In this document: piece after piece, positions 51,199 through 59,574 of the stretch
How positions within the stretch are numbered: position 1 is the stretch's first letter
Layout: the number at the start of each line of letters is the position of its first letter
Assembly (NCBI GenBank): GCA_020850995.1
Contig: JADZDP010000189.1
Span: 1 to 59,719 of the forward strand
DNA length: 59,719 nucleotides
Direction of reading: 5' to 3'
DNA from: Deltaproteobacteria bacterium
Lineage (GTDB): Bacteria > Myxococcota > UBA727 > VGSZ01
The notes under the pieces: model-generated
What the model saw: only the letters and a program-made list of their open reading frames with translations
What the model was told of the DNA's origin: nothing
Database searches by the model: none
Made by a program: the position numbers and the translations under genes

Positions 51199-51909
51199 AT
51201 GGCTGCGGACGCCAAGGTAGACGCCGACATGGACGACGACGAGAAGGCAGCGGGCGCCACGAGCGGCGGCACCAGCAAGCTCGTGGTGATCGCGCTCGTG
51301 ATGAACATGATCTTGAGCGGCGCCGCGGTAGCGCTCGGCGTCACGTCGAAGCTCGGCGGCGAGCCCAAGCCTGCCAAGGCCGACAAGGCCACACCCGAGG
51401 GCGCTGTGCAGCCCAGTGGCCACGACGAGGCCGGCGCGGGCGGCGAGCACCAAGCGCCTGCGGAGCACGGCGCCGAGCCGGCGCCCGCCAGCGACAAGGC
51501 AGCGAGCGCAGGCGAGCATGGCGCGCCTCCCGCGGGCGAGCATGGCGCGCCTCCTGCGGGCGAGCATGGCGCGCCGGGCGCCGCGGGGACCGCCAAGCCG
51601 GCGAATGGCCGCGGCCCCATGGTGCGCCTCGAGAACATCGTCGTGCATTTGCGCAACCCCGAGGTCGATCGCTTCGCGCGCTTGACGGTGGAGTACGAGC
51701 TGGCCTCGCCCACGGAGCTGGCGCAATTCGAGGGCTCCGCGCCACACCTGCGCGACGGCGTCATCACCTACGTCTCCGACCGCACCTTCGAACAGCTCGC
51801 GGGCGCGGCGGGCATCACCATGCTCAAGCGCGACCTGCTGGAACAGGCGACCGCCATCGGTCACGCCAAGGTGCGCGCCGTCTACATCACCGACTTCGTC
51901 ATCCAGTAG
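51199..51909 (+). CDS. fliL: Flagellar stator-associated protein FliL
   Basis: 236 aa. One membrane helix lies near residues 28-48 (LVVIALVMNMILSGAAVALG). A long Ala/Glu/Pro/His linker (about 60-135) contains a threefold GEHGAPPA repeat. The C-terminal periplasmic domain (VRLENIVVHLRNPEVDRFAR, then TVEYEL ... FVIQ) is conserved. FliL rings surround the stators and raise torque. The long linker is unusual: most FliL proteins are about 160 aa. Confidence 0.9.
   Translation: MAADAKVDADMDDDEKAAGATSGGTSKLVVIALVMNMILSGAAVALGVTSKLGGEPKPAKADKATPEGAVQPSGHDEAGAGGEHQAPAEHGAEPAPASDKAASAGEHGAPPAGEHGAPPAGEHGAPGAAGTAKPANGRGPMVRLENIVVHLRNPEVDRFARLTVEYELASPTELAQFEGSAPHLRDGVITYVSDRTFEQLAGAAGITMLKRDLLEQATAIGHAKVRAVYITDFVIQ
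51511..51576 (+). repeat. 24-bp tandem repeat in fliL
   Basis: Two full copies and one partial copy of a 24-bp unit (start GGCGAGCATGGCGCGCCTCC) with only one change between the first two. The unit encodes GEHGAPPA in the fliL linker. Such exact repeats could expand or contract by slippage and change linker length. Confidence 0.85.
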
Positions 51910-51939
51910 CCGCTTGCCCCTTCGCGCCGGAGGCCCCCC

Positions 51940-52875
51940 GTGCTGCTGTCCGAAGAAGAACGCCGATCCATCGATGCGGCGCTGGCCCTCCCGGAACCCG
52001 AAGCGCGCGCGCAGGCGATCGCGCGGCCGCACCAGCTCGTGCAGCCTGGCGCCGACGGGCGCAGCGCCCTGGTGATGGCCGAGCGCGTGGGTCCCGCGGC
52101 AGCGAAGGACATCGGCATCAACTTGTTCGCCGAGACGCGCGTTCCCTGGGAGATCCTAGCGGCGACGCCCGAGCTCGCCGATCAGCCTGCCCTGCGCCTC
52201 GCCTCCTCCGCCCTGGCGTTGATGGTCGAGACCAGCGCGGGACCCGGCGCGCTCTTGCTCGGCCCTGGGCTCGGGCCGCTGCTCGTGCGCGCTGCATTTG
52301 GCATCGCCAGCAGTGGCGCCGACGAGCCCCCACCTGCCGAGCTCGGCGTGGCGGACCGCCCGGTGTTGACGCGCCTCCTCACGATGTTCGTCGAGCAGAT
52401 GGCGAAGAGCATCAGCGCGGAGGGCGGCGCGCTGGTGCGCCCCCGGCTCATGGTCGAGGACCTCACCCGGCTGGCGAGCCTCAAGGGTCCCATGCTCGCC
52501 TTGTCGTGGCGCTTCGCTGCGCCCATCGACGGCACCATGGACCTCCTCTTGCCGCTCCCCGTCGCGGGTTCTGGTCAGCACGCGCCCACACAGGCACACC
52601 TCGCGTCCCACCTGCCACTCGTGGAGGTGGACGCCGTCGTCGAGCTGGGTCGTGCGCACCTGCGCCTGGCGGACCTGGCGTCGCTCCGCCCCGGCATGGA
52701 GCTGCCGCTCGACAGCTACGAGCGCGCTTTGCTGCCCGTGCTGGTGGCGGGCAAACGCCTCTTCTTCGGCAAGCCGATCACCTCGGAGGGACGCCTCGCC
52801 GTCGAGATCGCGCTCAAGGAACCACCGACTGCACCGATGAAGGCCTCCAGGGAACGGCACCCCGGCTCTCGGTAG
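51940..52875 (+). CDS. fliM: Flagellar switch protein FliM, divergent
   Basis: 311 aa. The N-terminal LLSEEERRSIDAAL stands where most FliM proteins have the LSQDEIDALL peptide that binds CheY-P. Middle CheC-like and C-terminal SpoA domains are recognisable by pattern (GTMDLLLPLPV, VEVDAVVELGRAHLRLADLA, SLRPGMELPL, GKRLFFGKPIT). Place before fliN supports the call. The GTG start has GGAGG 7 nt upstream. Divergence in the CheY-binding segment may reflect an unusual receiver partner such as those encoded nearby. Confidence 0.85.
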   Translation: MLLSEEERRSIDAALALPEPEARAQAIARPHQLVQPGADGRSALVMAERVGPAAAKDIGINLFAETRVPWEILAATPELADQPALRLASSALALMVETSAGPGALLLGPGLGPLLVRAAFGIASSGADEPPPAELGVADRPVLTRLLTMFVEQMAKSISAEGGALVRPRLMVEDLTRLASLKGPMLALSWRFAAPIDGTMDLLLPLPVAGSGQHAPTQAHLASHLPLVEVDAVVELGRAHLRLADLASLRPGMELPLDSYERALLPVLVAGKRLFFGKPITSEGRLAVEIALKEPPTAPMKASRERHPGSR

Positions 52876-52915
52876 GTCGCGACGCGGCTCACCGGGACCA
52901 CTCCTGGTGAGGCGC

Positions 52916-53260
52916 ATGAACGACGACTCCTTCGACCCGCCCACGAACCCTGGCATGCCGCTGTCGGCTGCCAGCATTCGCTCCACCGATGGGCCGCCCG
53001 GCGCGCCGCGGCTCGACATGTTCCTCGATGTCGCGCTCGACGTGCGCGTCGAGCTCGGCCGCGCGCGCGTGCCCATTCAGCGACTGCTGGAGGTGCAGGA
53101 AGGATCGGTGCTCGAGCTCGACAAGGCCGCGGGTGAGCTACTCGACGTCATGGTCAACGGCCGCTTGGTCGCGCGCGGCGAAGCAGTGGTGGTCGGCGAT
53201 CGCTTCGCGGTGCGCATCATCGAGGTGGTGAACGTCGACCGCCGCGCCACCGATGGGTGA
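52916..53260 (+). CDS. fliN: Flagellar switch protein FliN
   Basis: 114 aa with the SpoA domain of the C-ring: FLDVALDVRVELGRARVPIQ, then LLEVQEGSVLELDKAAGELL and VNGRLVARGEAVVVGDRFAV. The ATG at 52916 is used; a GTG at 52907 is in frame. It forms the lower C-ring with FliM and FliG. Confidence 0.93.
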   Translation: MNDDSFDPPTNPGMPLSAASIRSTDGPPGAPRLDMFLDVALDVRVELGRARVPIQRLLEVQEGSVLELDKAAGELLDVMVNGRLVARGEAVVVGDRFAVRIIEVVNVDRRATDG

Positions 53261-53303
53261 GCGCGACCTGTCCCGTCTGCAACCGCAACCCGGTAGGTGA
53301 CTC

Positions 53304-53912
53304 ATGTGGTGGATGCTCGCGCTCGCGCTCAACGCTCAAGGCCCCCAACCGACCGCGACCGACGCGCGCTCGAAGCTCAGCGCGGACGACGCCGCCAGCC
53401 TGCGCGCCGAGCTCGCCGACGTGCTCGCCAAGAACGCGGCGACGCCCGCGCCCGCCAACCCCCTGCCGCTGAAGCGCACCGTTGACGCAAGCTCATCGAG
53501 CGTACCCGCGAGCGCCCCCGTCGTCGGCAGCGCCATCGCGAACCGCAGCTCGCCCGCAACCTCGTGGGTGGCGCTGGCGCTCATCGGCGCCGCGGCCGGC
53601 GGCGCCGCGTTGTGGCGCAAGCGCAAGAAGAGCCGCTCGTCGCTGCTCACGATCCGCGAGACCGCGCCGCTCGGACGCAACAAGCTGCTCGCGCTCGTCG
53701 ACATCGGCGGCCGCCGCTTGCTCATCGGCGTCACCGATCAGGGCATGCAGCTCCTCGCCAACGACGCGCAACCGGCGGAGCCCCTGGCCATGATCGCGAG
53801 CACGCCCGACGCGCCGCCCATGCACGACCAGGCGCGCATGCGCTTCGACGACCACCTGCCACCGCTCGAGGGTGAGGAGCTGCGCAAGAAGCTGGCCGCG
53901 AGGTTCGCGTGA
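53304..53912 (+). CDS. fliO: Export gate assembly protein FliO
   Basis: 202 aa. One membrane helix (about 85-103, TSWVALALIGAAAGGAALW) is followed by the basic stop-transfer KRKKS and the FliO domain (SLLTIRETAPLGRNKLLALV, DIGGRRLLIGVTDQGMQLLA). The N-terminal 85 residues are a long periplasmic part rich in Ala and Ser. It supports FliP assembly. The stop overlaps the fliP start. Confidence 0.9.
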   Translation: MWWMLALALNAQGPQPTATDARSKLSADDAASLRAELADVLAKNAATPAPANPLPLKRTVDASSSSVPASAPVVGSAIANRSSPATSWVALALIGAAAGGAALWRKRKKSRSSLLTIRETAPLGRNKLLALVDIGGRRLLIGVTDQGMQLLANDAQPAEPLAMIASTPDAPPMHDQARMRFDDHLPPLEGEELRKKLAARFA

Positions 53913-54580
53913 ACCTGCAAGACCTCGCTGCCGCAGCGCAAGCGGGCCCCAGTGGCGCCGCGTCGCTCAAGCTCTTCTTCTTGCTGACGGTGCTGTCCTT
54001 CGCCCCGGCGCTGGTCTTGAGCGTGACCTCGTTCGTGCGCATCATCATCGTGCTGTCGTTCCTGCGCCAGGGCCTCGGTACGCCGCAGCTGCCGCCCAAC
54101 CAGGTGCTGATCGGGCTCGCGCTCTTCATGACCGCGTTTCTCATGCGCCCCACGCTGCAGGGCGTCTACGACAACGCGGTCAAGCCCTACCTCGATGATC
54201 AGATCGGCTACGAAGAAGCGGCCAACCGTGGCGGCGTCGTGCTCAAGGGCTATCTGCTGCCGCACACGCGCGAGCAAGACCTGGCGCTCTTCCTCGACAT
54301 CGCCGCGCTGCCGGCGCCGGCCAACATCGACGAGGTGCCGATCTCGGTGAGCATCCCGGCCTACATGGTGTCGGAGCTGACCGCCGGCTTCCGCATGGGG
54401 CTGAGCGTGCTCTTGCCCTTCGCCGTCATCGACCTGCTGGTGGCGGCGGTGATGATGTCGCTCGGCATGATGATGGTGCCGCCCCAGATGGTGGGGCTGC
54501 CGTTGAAGCTCGGCGTGTTCTTGGCCGCCGACGGCTGGCACCTCGTGGTCGCCACGCTGGCGCGAGGGATCCATGGGTGA
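53909..54580 (+). CDS. fliP: Export gate protein FliP
   Basis: 223 aa with GTG start. Four membrane helices are present and the conserved FVRIIIVLSFLRQGLGTPQL and PPNQVLIGLALFMTAFLM motifs are clear, as is MMVPPQMVGLPLKLGVFLAA. The cleavable signal of longer FliP proteins is absent. It overlaps fliQ by 8 bp. Confidence 0.95.
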   Translation: MNLQDLAAAAQAGPSGAASLKLFFLLTVLSFAPALVLSVTSFVRIIIVLSFLRQGLGTPQLPPNQVLIGLALFMTAFLMRPTLQGVYDNAVKPYLDDQIGYEEAANRGGVVLKGYLLPHTREQDLALFLDIAALPAPANIDEVPISVSIPAYMVSELTAGFRMGLSVLLPFAVIDLLVAAVMMSLGMMMVPPQMVGLPLKLGVFLAADGWHLVVATLARGIHG

Positions 54581-54851
54581 TGCCGTCGGTGACGACATCG
54601 TCAGCACGCTGACGCGCGAGGCCTTCGCCCTGCTCGCCACCTCGGGCGCGCCCATGCTCTTGCTCTTGTTCGCCACCGGCTTGGTGATGGGCGTGTTGCA
54701 GGCCGCCACGCAGGTGAACGATCCCGCCGTGGGCTTCTTGCCGCGCTTTGTCATCGGCCTTGGCGTCATGTGGCTGCTCGGCGGCACCGCCGTCGAGCAG
54801 CTCGCGACCTTCTTCGCGAGCGCGCTGTGGCGCGCGGCGGGCGCGCCTTGA
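54573..54851 (+). CDS. fliQ: Export gate protein FliQ
   Basis: 92-aa protein with two membrane helices (PMLLLLFATGLVMGVLQAAT, then LPRFVIGLGVMWLLGG), QVNDPAVGF and the usual length. It overlaps fliP and fliR. Confidence 0.94.
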   Translation: MGDAVGDDIVSTLTREAFALLATSGAPMLLLLFATGLVMGVLQAATQVNDPAVGFLPRFVIGLGVMWLLGGTAVEQLATFFASALWRAAGAP

Positions 54852-55603
54852 CGACGAGCACGACGCTCGACGCCACGCTCATCAGTGGCGTGCTCTTGTT
54901 GCTACGCGTCACTGCCTTCTTCACCTCCGCGCCGATCGTGAGCGCGCGTGGCATCCCGATGCGCGTGCGCCTCGGCCTCGCGGTGGTCGTGACGCTGGCG
55001 GCGGCGGCCATCGCCCCCACCATGGCGCCGCCAGCGGGCCTCGCCGACGTGCTGCTGCTCGCGCTCGGCGAGGTGTGCGCCGGTCTCGTGATGGGCCTCG
55101 TGCCGCGCATGGTGTTCGAGATCGCGTCCGCGGCGGCGCAGACCGCGGGGCTCGGCGCCGGCTTGGGCTTCGGCGCCGCCGTCGATCCCATCAACGGCGT
55201 GCCCTCCACCGTCGTCGGCGACTTCGCGCTCATCGCGGCCTTGGGCGCCGCCATCGCCGCTGGCCTGCACCGCGACCTGATCGCCTTCATCTGCCGCCTC
55301 GCCGTCGAGCACCCGGCGGGGACGCTGGCATCGCTCGACGAGCTGATCGCGTTCGCGCCCGGCGCCATCGTGGGCGCCGTGGTGCTGGCGGGACGGCTCG
55401 CGCTCGTGTCGCTGGCGGCGACCTCGGCCGCGCACGTCGCGCTCGGCGTGGTGGGCCGCGCGGTGCCGCAAATGGGCCTGGCGAACCTCGGCTTCGCGGC
55501 GCCGCTCTTCGTGTTCGGCTACGTGGCGCTCACCTGGCTCGACGTGGTGGTGGCACAGACCATCGGCGCCACCACCAGCGCGTTGGCCACGCTCGGGGGT
55601 TGA
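54848..55603 (+). CDS. fliR: Export gate protein FliR
   Basis: 251 aa with six or so membrane helices. LRVTAFFTSAPIVSARGIPM and RVRLGLAV at the start, GLVMGLVPRMVFEIASAAAQ in the middle and ALVSLAATSAAHVALGVVGR near the end are the FliR pattern. The start is TTG at 54848, overlapping the fliQ stop; no ATG or GTG closer to the first helix is available. Confidence 0.9.
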   Translation: MTTSTTLDATLISGVLLLLRVTAFFTSAPIVSARGIPMRVRLGLAVVVTLAAAAIAPTMAPPAGLADVLLLALGEVCAGLVMGLVPRMVFEIASAAAQTAGLGAGLGFGAAVDPINGVPSTVVGDFALIAALGAAIAAGLHRDLIAFICRLAVEHPAGTLASLDELIAFAPGAIVGAVVLAGRLALVSLAATSAAHVALGVVGRAVPQMGLANLGFAAPLFVFGYVALTWLDVVVAQTIGATTSALATLGG

Positions 55604-55606
55604 GCC

Positions 55607-56659
55607 GTGGCCGAGCAAGCGGATGATCAAGACGAACGCACAGAAGACCCAAGCCCACGACGGCTCGATGAGGCGCGCAAAGAGGGTCAGGTCGCGCTCA
55701 GCCGCGACGTGGGCGGCGCGGCGGCGTTGTTGGCGGCCGTGACAACGCTGTGGCTGGCCAGCGGCGCCGTCAGCGACGCGGCGCTCGACTGGGTGCGGCG
55801 CTCGTTGATGCTCGCCGGTGGATCGCCGCGTGAGCTCGTCGACGCCGGCCTGCCGCTGGTGGGCCTCTCCGTGGCGGTGCTCGCGGTGATCTGGCTGGTG
55901 GCCGTGGTCACGGGTGGCGCGCAGACCGGCTTCGGCGTGTGGCCAAACCTCCTGATCCCCAAGCCCGATCGCCTCTTCTCGCTGCGCCGGCTCTTCCACG
56001 CCTTCACCAAGGAGGGCGCGGTCGATCTCGTGTTCGCGGTGGTGAAGGCGAGCGCGCTGGTGTGGGCGGGCGTTGGCGCGCTCGAGCGCTTCATCGAGGC
56101 CACGCGCTTCCCCGCGGGGCTGGCGGCGCCGCCGGTGGCCATGCTCGCGGGCGGGCTCGTGCGCCTAGCGCTCGTGGCCGGCGCCATCGCCGCGCTCGAT
56201 TTGGTGCTTCAGCGCTACCGCTACACGCAGCGCCTGCGCATGCGCAAGGACGAGCTCAAGCGCGAGCACAAGGAAGAGGAGGGCGATCCCTTGGTGAAGG
56301 GACGTCGTCGCCGCAAGCACCGCGACCTCCTCAAGGGGCGCATCGACATTGAGGTGCCGCGCGCCGATGCGCTGGTGGTCAACCCCACACACATCGCCAT
56401 CGCCGTGCGCTACCGACGCAAGCGCGACGGCGCGCCGCGCGTCATCGCCAAAGGCAAGGGCGAACAGGCCGCGCGCATGCGCGAGCTGGCGGTGCAGCAC
56501 GGCGTGCCCGTCGTGCAGAACATCCCGCTCGCACGCTTCTTGGTGAAGAAGGTGCGCGTGGGGCAGGAGGTGCCCGCCGAGGTGTACCAAGCGGTGGCCG
56601 GCGTGCTGGCCTTCGTGTACCGCGTCACCGGGCGCGTGCCGGGGACTGGCGCGGAGTGA
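55607..56659 (+). CDS. flhB: Export gate switch protein FlhB
   Basis: 350 aa, four membrane helices in the first 210 residues, then a cytoplasmic domain. The autocleavage site NPTH is at 259-262 (VVNPTHIAIAVRYR), so the protein should cleave between Asn and Pro and switch export from hook to filament substrates. The N-terminal RTEDPSPRRLDEARKEGQVA is typical. It ends the operon. The next gene converges with an 11-bp gap and no terminator was seen. Confidence 0.95.
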   Translation: MAEQADDQDERTEDPSPRRLDEARKEGQVALSRDVGGAAALLAAVTTLWLASGAVSDAALDWVRRSLMLAGGSPRELVDAGLPLVGLSVAVLAVIWLVAVVTGGAQTGFGVWPNLLIPKPDRLFSLRRLFHAFTKEGAVDLVFAVVKASALVWAGVGALERFIEATRFPAGLAAPPVAMLAGGLVRLALVAGAIAALDLVLQRYRYTQRLRMRKDELKREHKEEEGDPLVKGRRRRKHRDLLKGRIDIEVPRADALVVNPTHIAIAVRYRRKRDGAPRVIAKGKGEQAARMRELAVQHGVPVVQNIPLARFLVKKVRVGQEVPAEVYQAVAGVLAFVYRVTGRVPGTGAE

Positions 56660-56670
56660 CGCGCGTGCGT

Positions 56671-57810
56671 TCAGCGCTCCTCGCGCAGCTCCGCCTCGAT
56701 GGCGCGGGCCTTGTCGAGCAAGCCTGCCGCGGCGAGCGTGTCCTCGTCGAGCGGCTGCTCGGCCGCGACCTGCGTGGCCACGTGCAAGCGCAAGATCGGC
56801 GTCTTGTCGTAGGCCACGGTGTCGCCCGGGCGGAGCTGCCACGCGACCCCTTCCACGACAGCGAGCGGCAGGCCCCACAGACCGAGCAGGTAGGCGCCGA
56901 CCTCGGCGTGGGTGACGCCCACGATCTCGGTCTCGGCGTCGACGAGTGCCATGCCCGCGCGCACGCGCAAGCCGATCTGGGCAGCGGCCTCGGGCGCGCT
57001 CGCCGCGAGCGCGAGCACGCCCACGTCGGCGAGGAGGGCCGCGAGCATGATGTCGTCGTGATCGTGCCCGAGGCGCCGCACGAGCTCGAGGCGCTTGAGC
57101 GCGCGCGCCTGCATGGCGTCGAGATCGACCCACGAGGGCAGCAGCTCCTTGCGTGCCGCCTCGAACACGGCGAGCGACAGCGCCAGGCCCTGCAGGAGCC
57201 GCACGCCCACGCGTCGCACCGCCTCTTCCACGCTCACCACCGCGCGCACAGCGCCGAAGTAGGAGGAGTTGCCGATCTGCAGCATCTTGGTCGTGAGCGC
57301 TGCGTCTCGCTCGACGACGTGCGCGATGGTGGCGCTGCTGGCGCGCGGGTCGGCGAGCGTGGTCTGCAGCTCGAGGTAGATGGCCGGCAAGCTCGGCAGG
57401 CGGCTGATGCCACCCAATGCCTTCCACAGCTTGTCGTTGCGCAGGAGCGCGCGCATGGCCGAGGCGCGCTTGACCGTGTCGGAGAGCATCTCCGGCGGAC
57501 AGGGCTTGGCGAGGAACTGGTGCATGTGCGGCGTCACGCGCAGCACCGTGCGATCGTCGCAGTCGCCGGTGAGGACGATGCGGACAGTGCCCGGGTGCAG
57601 CGCGTGCACCCGCTCGAGGAGCGCCGCGCCGTCCATCGCCGGCATGCGCATGTCGGTGATGATGACGTCGCAGGCAAGCTCCCCGAGCGCGGTGAGCGCC
57701 TGCTCGCCGCTCTCGAAGCTCCTGATGACCACGCCGGCCACGCCCTGGCGCAGCACGCGCTGCATGCCGCGGAGGATGAGAGGCTCGTCGTCGACCAGGA
57801 CCACCTGCAT
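56671..57810 (-). CDS. Receiver-HDOD protein
   Basis: 379 aa. The receiver (residues 1-115) has LVDDE, Asp50 in DVIITDMRMPAMDG, Thr in IVLTGDCD and Lys in FLAKPCP. The HDOD domain (about 140-340) includes LPSLPAIYLELQTTLADPRA, LTTKMLQIGNSSYFGAV and EEAVRRVGVRLLQGLALSLA. Such proteins pass receiver state to a downstream partner and do not keep full HD-GYP catalytic residues. The ATG at 57810 begins the receiver; earlier in-frame codons are not supported. It is convergent with flhB and may serve motility, but this is inference. Confidence 0.85.
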   Translation of the reverse strand: MQVVLVDDEPLILRGMQRVLRQGVAGVVIRSFESGEQALTALGELACDVIITDMRMPAMDGAALLERVHALHPGTVRIVLTGDCDDRTVLRVTPHMHQFLAKPCPPEMLSDTVKRASAMRALLRNDKLWKALGGISRLPSLPAIYLELQTTLADPRASSATIAHVVERDAALTTKMLQIGNSSYFGAVRAVVSVEEAVRRVGVRLLQGLALSLAVFEAARKELLPSWVDLDAMQARALKRLELVRRLGHDHDDIMLAALLADVGVLALAASAPEAAAQIGLRVRAGMALVDAETEIVGVTHAEVGAYLLGLWGLPLAVVEGVAWQLRPGDTVAYDKTPILRLHVATQVAAEQPLDEDTLAAAGLLDKARAIEAELREER

Positions 57811-57900
57811 GCAGCACCACCGCGCACCTGTGCGCCTCGCGACCGCCTGGGGCAGCCGTCGATCCGCCCCCACGGCGCTCGCGCACGGCCCTCTCGTAGC

Positions 57901-57928
57901 TCTTCGGCGCGAGGCCCCGTGGACCTAA
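57901..57928 (-). promoter_or_regulatory. Candidate sigma-28-type promoter before receiver-HDOD gene
   Basis: The minus strand reads TTAGGTCC, 12 nt, GCCGAAGA. The -10 block matches the consensus GCCGATAA at 6/8 positions; the -35 block is weaker (4/8). It would give a leader of about 80 nt to the gene at 57810. It resembles the motif at 14526-14553 in spacing and -10 block. Confidence 0.35.
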
Positions 57929-58023
57929 GCCGGGATCCCGCCGGAATCGCCCGAGCGCGCGGGAAGGGGGCGCGCGCACTCAGAGATAGAACCGCGGTCC
58001 GGCCTTGGCGTAGCCTGGCCGTC

Positions 58024-59574
58024 ATGGCGTGGTTCGGGCCCTTCCTCGAGTCGTCGCACGGGGCCTGTTCCGCACAGTTCCCCCGCGTGTGCTCGCGCTG
58101 CAAGCGCGTCTTCCCAGACTTCGGCGATCTGGTGGCCCACACGGCACCCAAGGGCGCGCCCAAGCTCGACCACATCGCCGGCAACGACGACCCGCTCGGC
58201 CTCTTGGTGTTCCGCAACTGCGACTGCGGCAACACGCTCTGCCTCTGCTGTGAGGACGTGTCGCACCACGACGCCTTCAACCGCGCCGCGCTCGAGGAGG
58301 TGCGCGTCAACGGGCGCAACGAAGAGCAGGTCCTCGGCGAGCTCGTGGCCGCGCTTGCTGCCCTGCGCGGCCCTGCGAGCACCAGCGCAGCGGCGCCAGA
58401 GCCCCTGCTCCTCGAGGTAGGCGCCGAGATGCTCGCGCTGGTCGCCTCGGGCAAGCTGCCGGTGCCGCCCTACCCCGCGGTGGCCATGCGCGTCGACGCG
58501 CTCTTGCGCGCGGACAACGCCAGCCTCGACGAGATCGCGCGCACCTTGGCGGCCGATCCCGCGCTGGTGGCCGCCATCATCAAGGTGGCGAACAGCGCGG
58601 CGTACTCCCGCGGGCAGGCCCTCACCAGCATCGACGCTGCGGTGCGACGCCTGGGGCTCAGGGAGGTGTCGCGCGTGGTGTGGGGCGCGGGCGTTGGCTC
58701 CACGTCGGCGAAGAAGGGCCCGCTCGCGAGCCTGCGCAGCCACCTGTGGCATCGAAGCGTGACCACCGCCATCGTGGCGGCCCACCTGGCGGGGCTGCGC
58801 AAGGCGAGCCCCGGCGAGGCCTTCCTCGCGGGCCTGTTGCGCCCCTTTGGCGAGGTGGTGGGGGCGCTCGGCCTCGAGGAGTACTTGCTGCACCATCCGG
58901 GCTTCCCGGTGGAGCCCATGCGCTTCTGGCTGCGCGTGCTCGATCACTTCCGCGGCGACCTTGGCGCGCTCGTGGCCACGCGCTGGCAGCTGCCGCAGCC
59001 CCTCACCGACGTGCTGTCGGCGCGCCCGGCCGACCACGCCGCCGACCCGGCGCTGTGCCGGGTCATCGACGTCGCCGCCGCGGTGGCGCGCCTGGCCGAC
59101 GAGCGCGACCGCGTGAGCGAGGCCGAGCTCGCCGAGCTAGTGCCGGTGGGCGAGCGCGACGAGGTGGCCAAGGCGCTGCCCGAGAGCGCGGCGCTCATCG
59201 CGGCCTTCGAGGCGAGCGCCGAGCCGCCCTTGCCGCCGGCGCCCTCGCGCGTGGCGCCGCGGCCGGTGGCGGCACCGGTCCCCGCGACGCCGGGCGCGCG
59301 CGCGCCGCTCGTGGCGCGCCTCGCGAAGACGCCCACGAAGACCTACGCGGTCATCGGCATGGCCCCGCGCGCGCTGGTCCTCGAGGGTGCGGAGCCGCTG
59401 CAGGAGAGCTTCCTCGCGTCGCTCGAGCTCGGGACCGAGCCGCCGCTCGCGCTGTGGGCCACGGCGCAGTCGTGCACGGCCATCCCGCAGGGCTTCCGCA
59501 TCGCGCTCGCGCCCTTCGCGCTCACGCCCGAGGTGGAGCAGCGCTGGCTCGCGTTGGTGCGGAGCCGGAGCTAA
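58024..59574 (+). CDS. Zinc-ribbon/HDOD signalling protein
   Basis: 516 aa. The N-terminal 80 residues carry eight cysteines (15, 23, 26, 66, 68, 73, 75, 76), with CSRC and CDCG...CLCC patterns that suggest a zinc-binding unit. The HDOD domain (about 135-330) includes LPVPPYPAVAMRVDALLRAD, ALVAAIIKVANSAAYSRGQA and DAAVRRLGLREVSRVVW. A Pro/Ala linker (about 395-430) leads to a beta-rich C-terminal part of about 80 residues that might be PilZ-like, though the RxxxR motif of PilZ was not seen. Function is unknown; its family is common in large deltaproteobacterial genomes. Confidence 0.75.
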   Translation: MAWFGPFLESSHGACSAQFPRVCSRCKRVFPDFGDLVAHTAPKGAPKLDHIAGNDDPLGLLVFRNCDCGNTLCLCCEDVSHHDAFNRAALEEVRVNGRNEEQVLGELVAALAALRGPASTSAAAPEPLLLEVGAEMLALVASGKLPVPPYPAVAMRVDALLRADNASLDEIARTLAADPALVAAIIKVANSAAYSRGQALTSIDAAVRRLGLREVSRVVWGAGVGSTSAKKGPLASLRSHLWHRSVTTAIVAAHLAGLRKASPGEAFLAGLLRPFGEVVGALGLEEYLLHHPGFPVEPMRFWLRVLDHFRGDLGALVATRWQLPQPLTDVLSARPADHAADPALCRVIDVAAAVARLADERDRVSEAELAELVPVGERDEVAKALPESAALIAAFEASAEPPLPPAPSRVAPRPVAAPVPATPGARAPLVARLAKTPTKTYAVIGMAPRALVLEGAEPLQESFLASLELGTEPPLALWATAQSCTAIPQGFRIALAPFALTPEVEQRWLALVRSRS

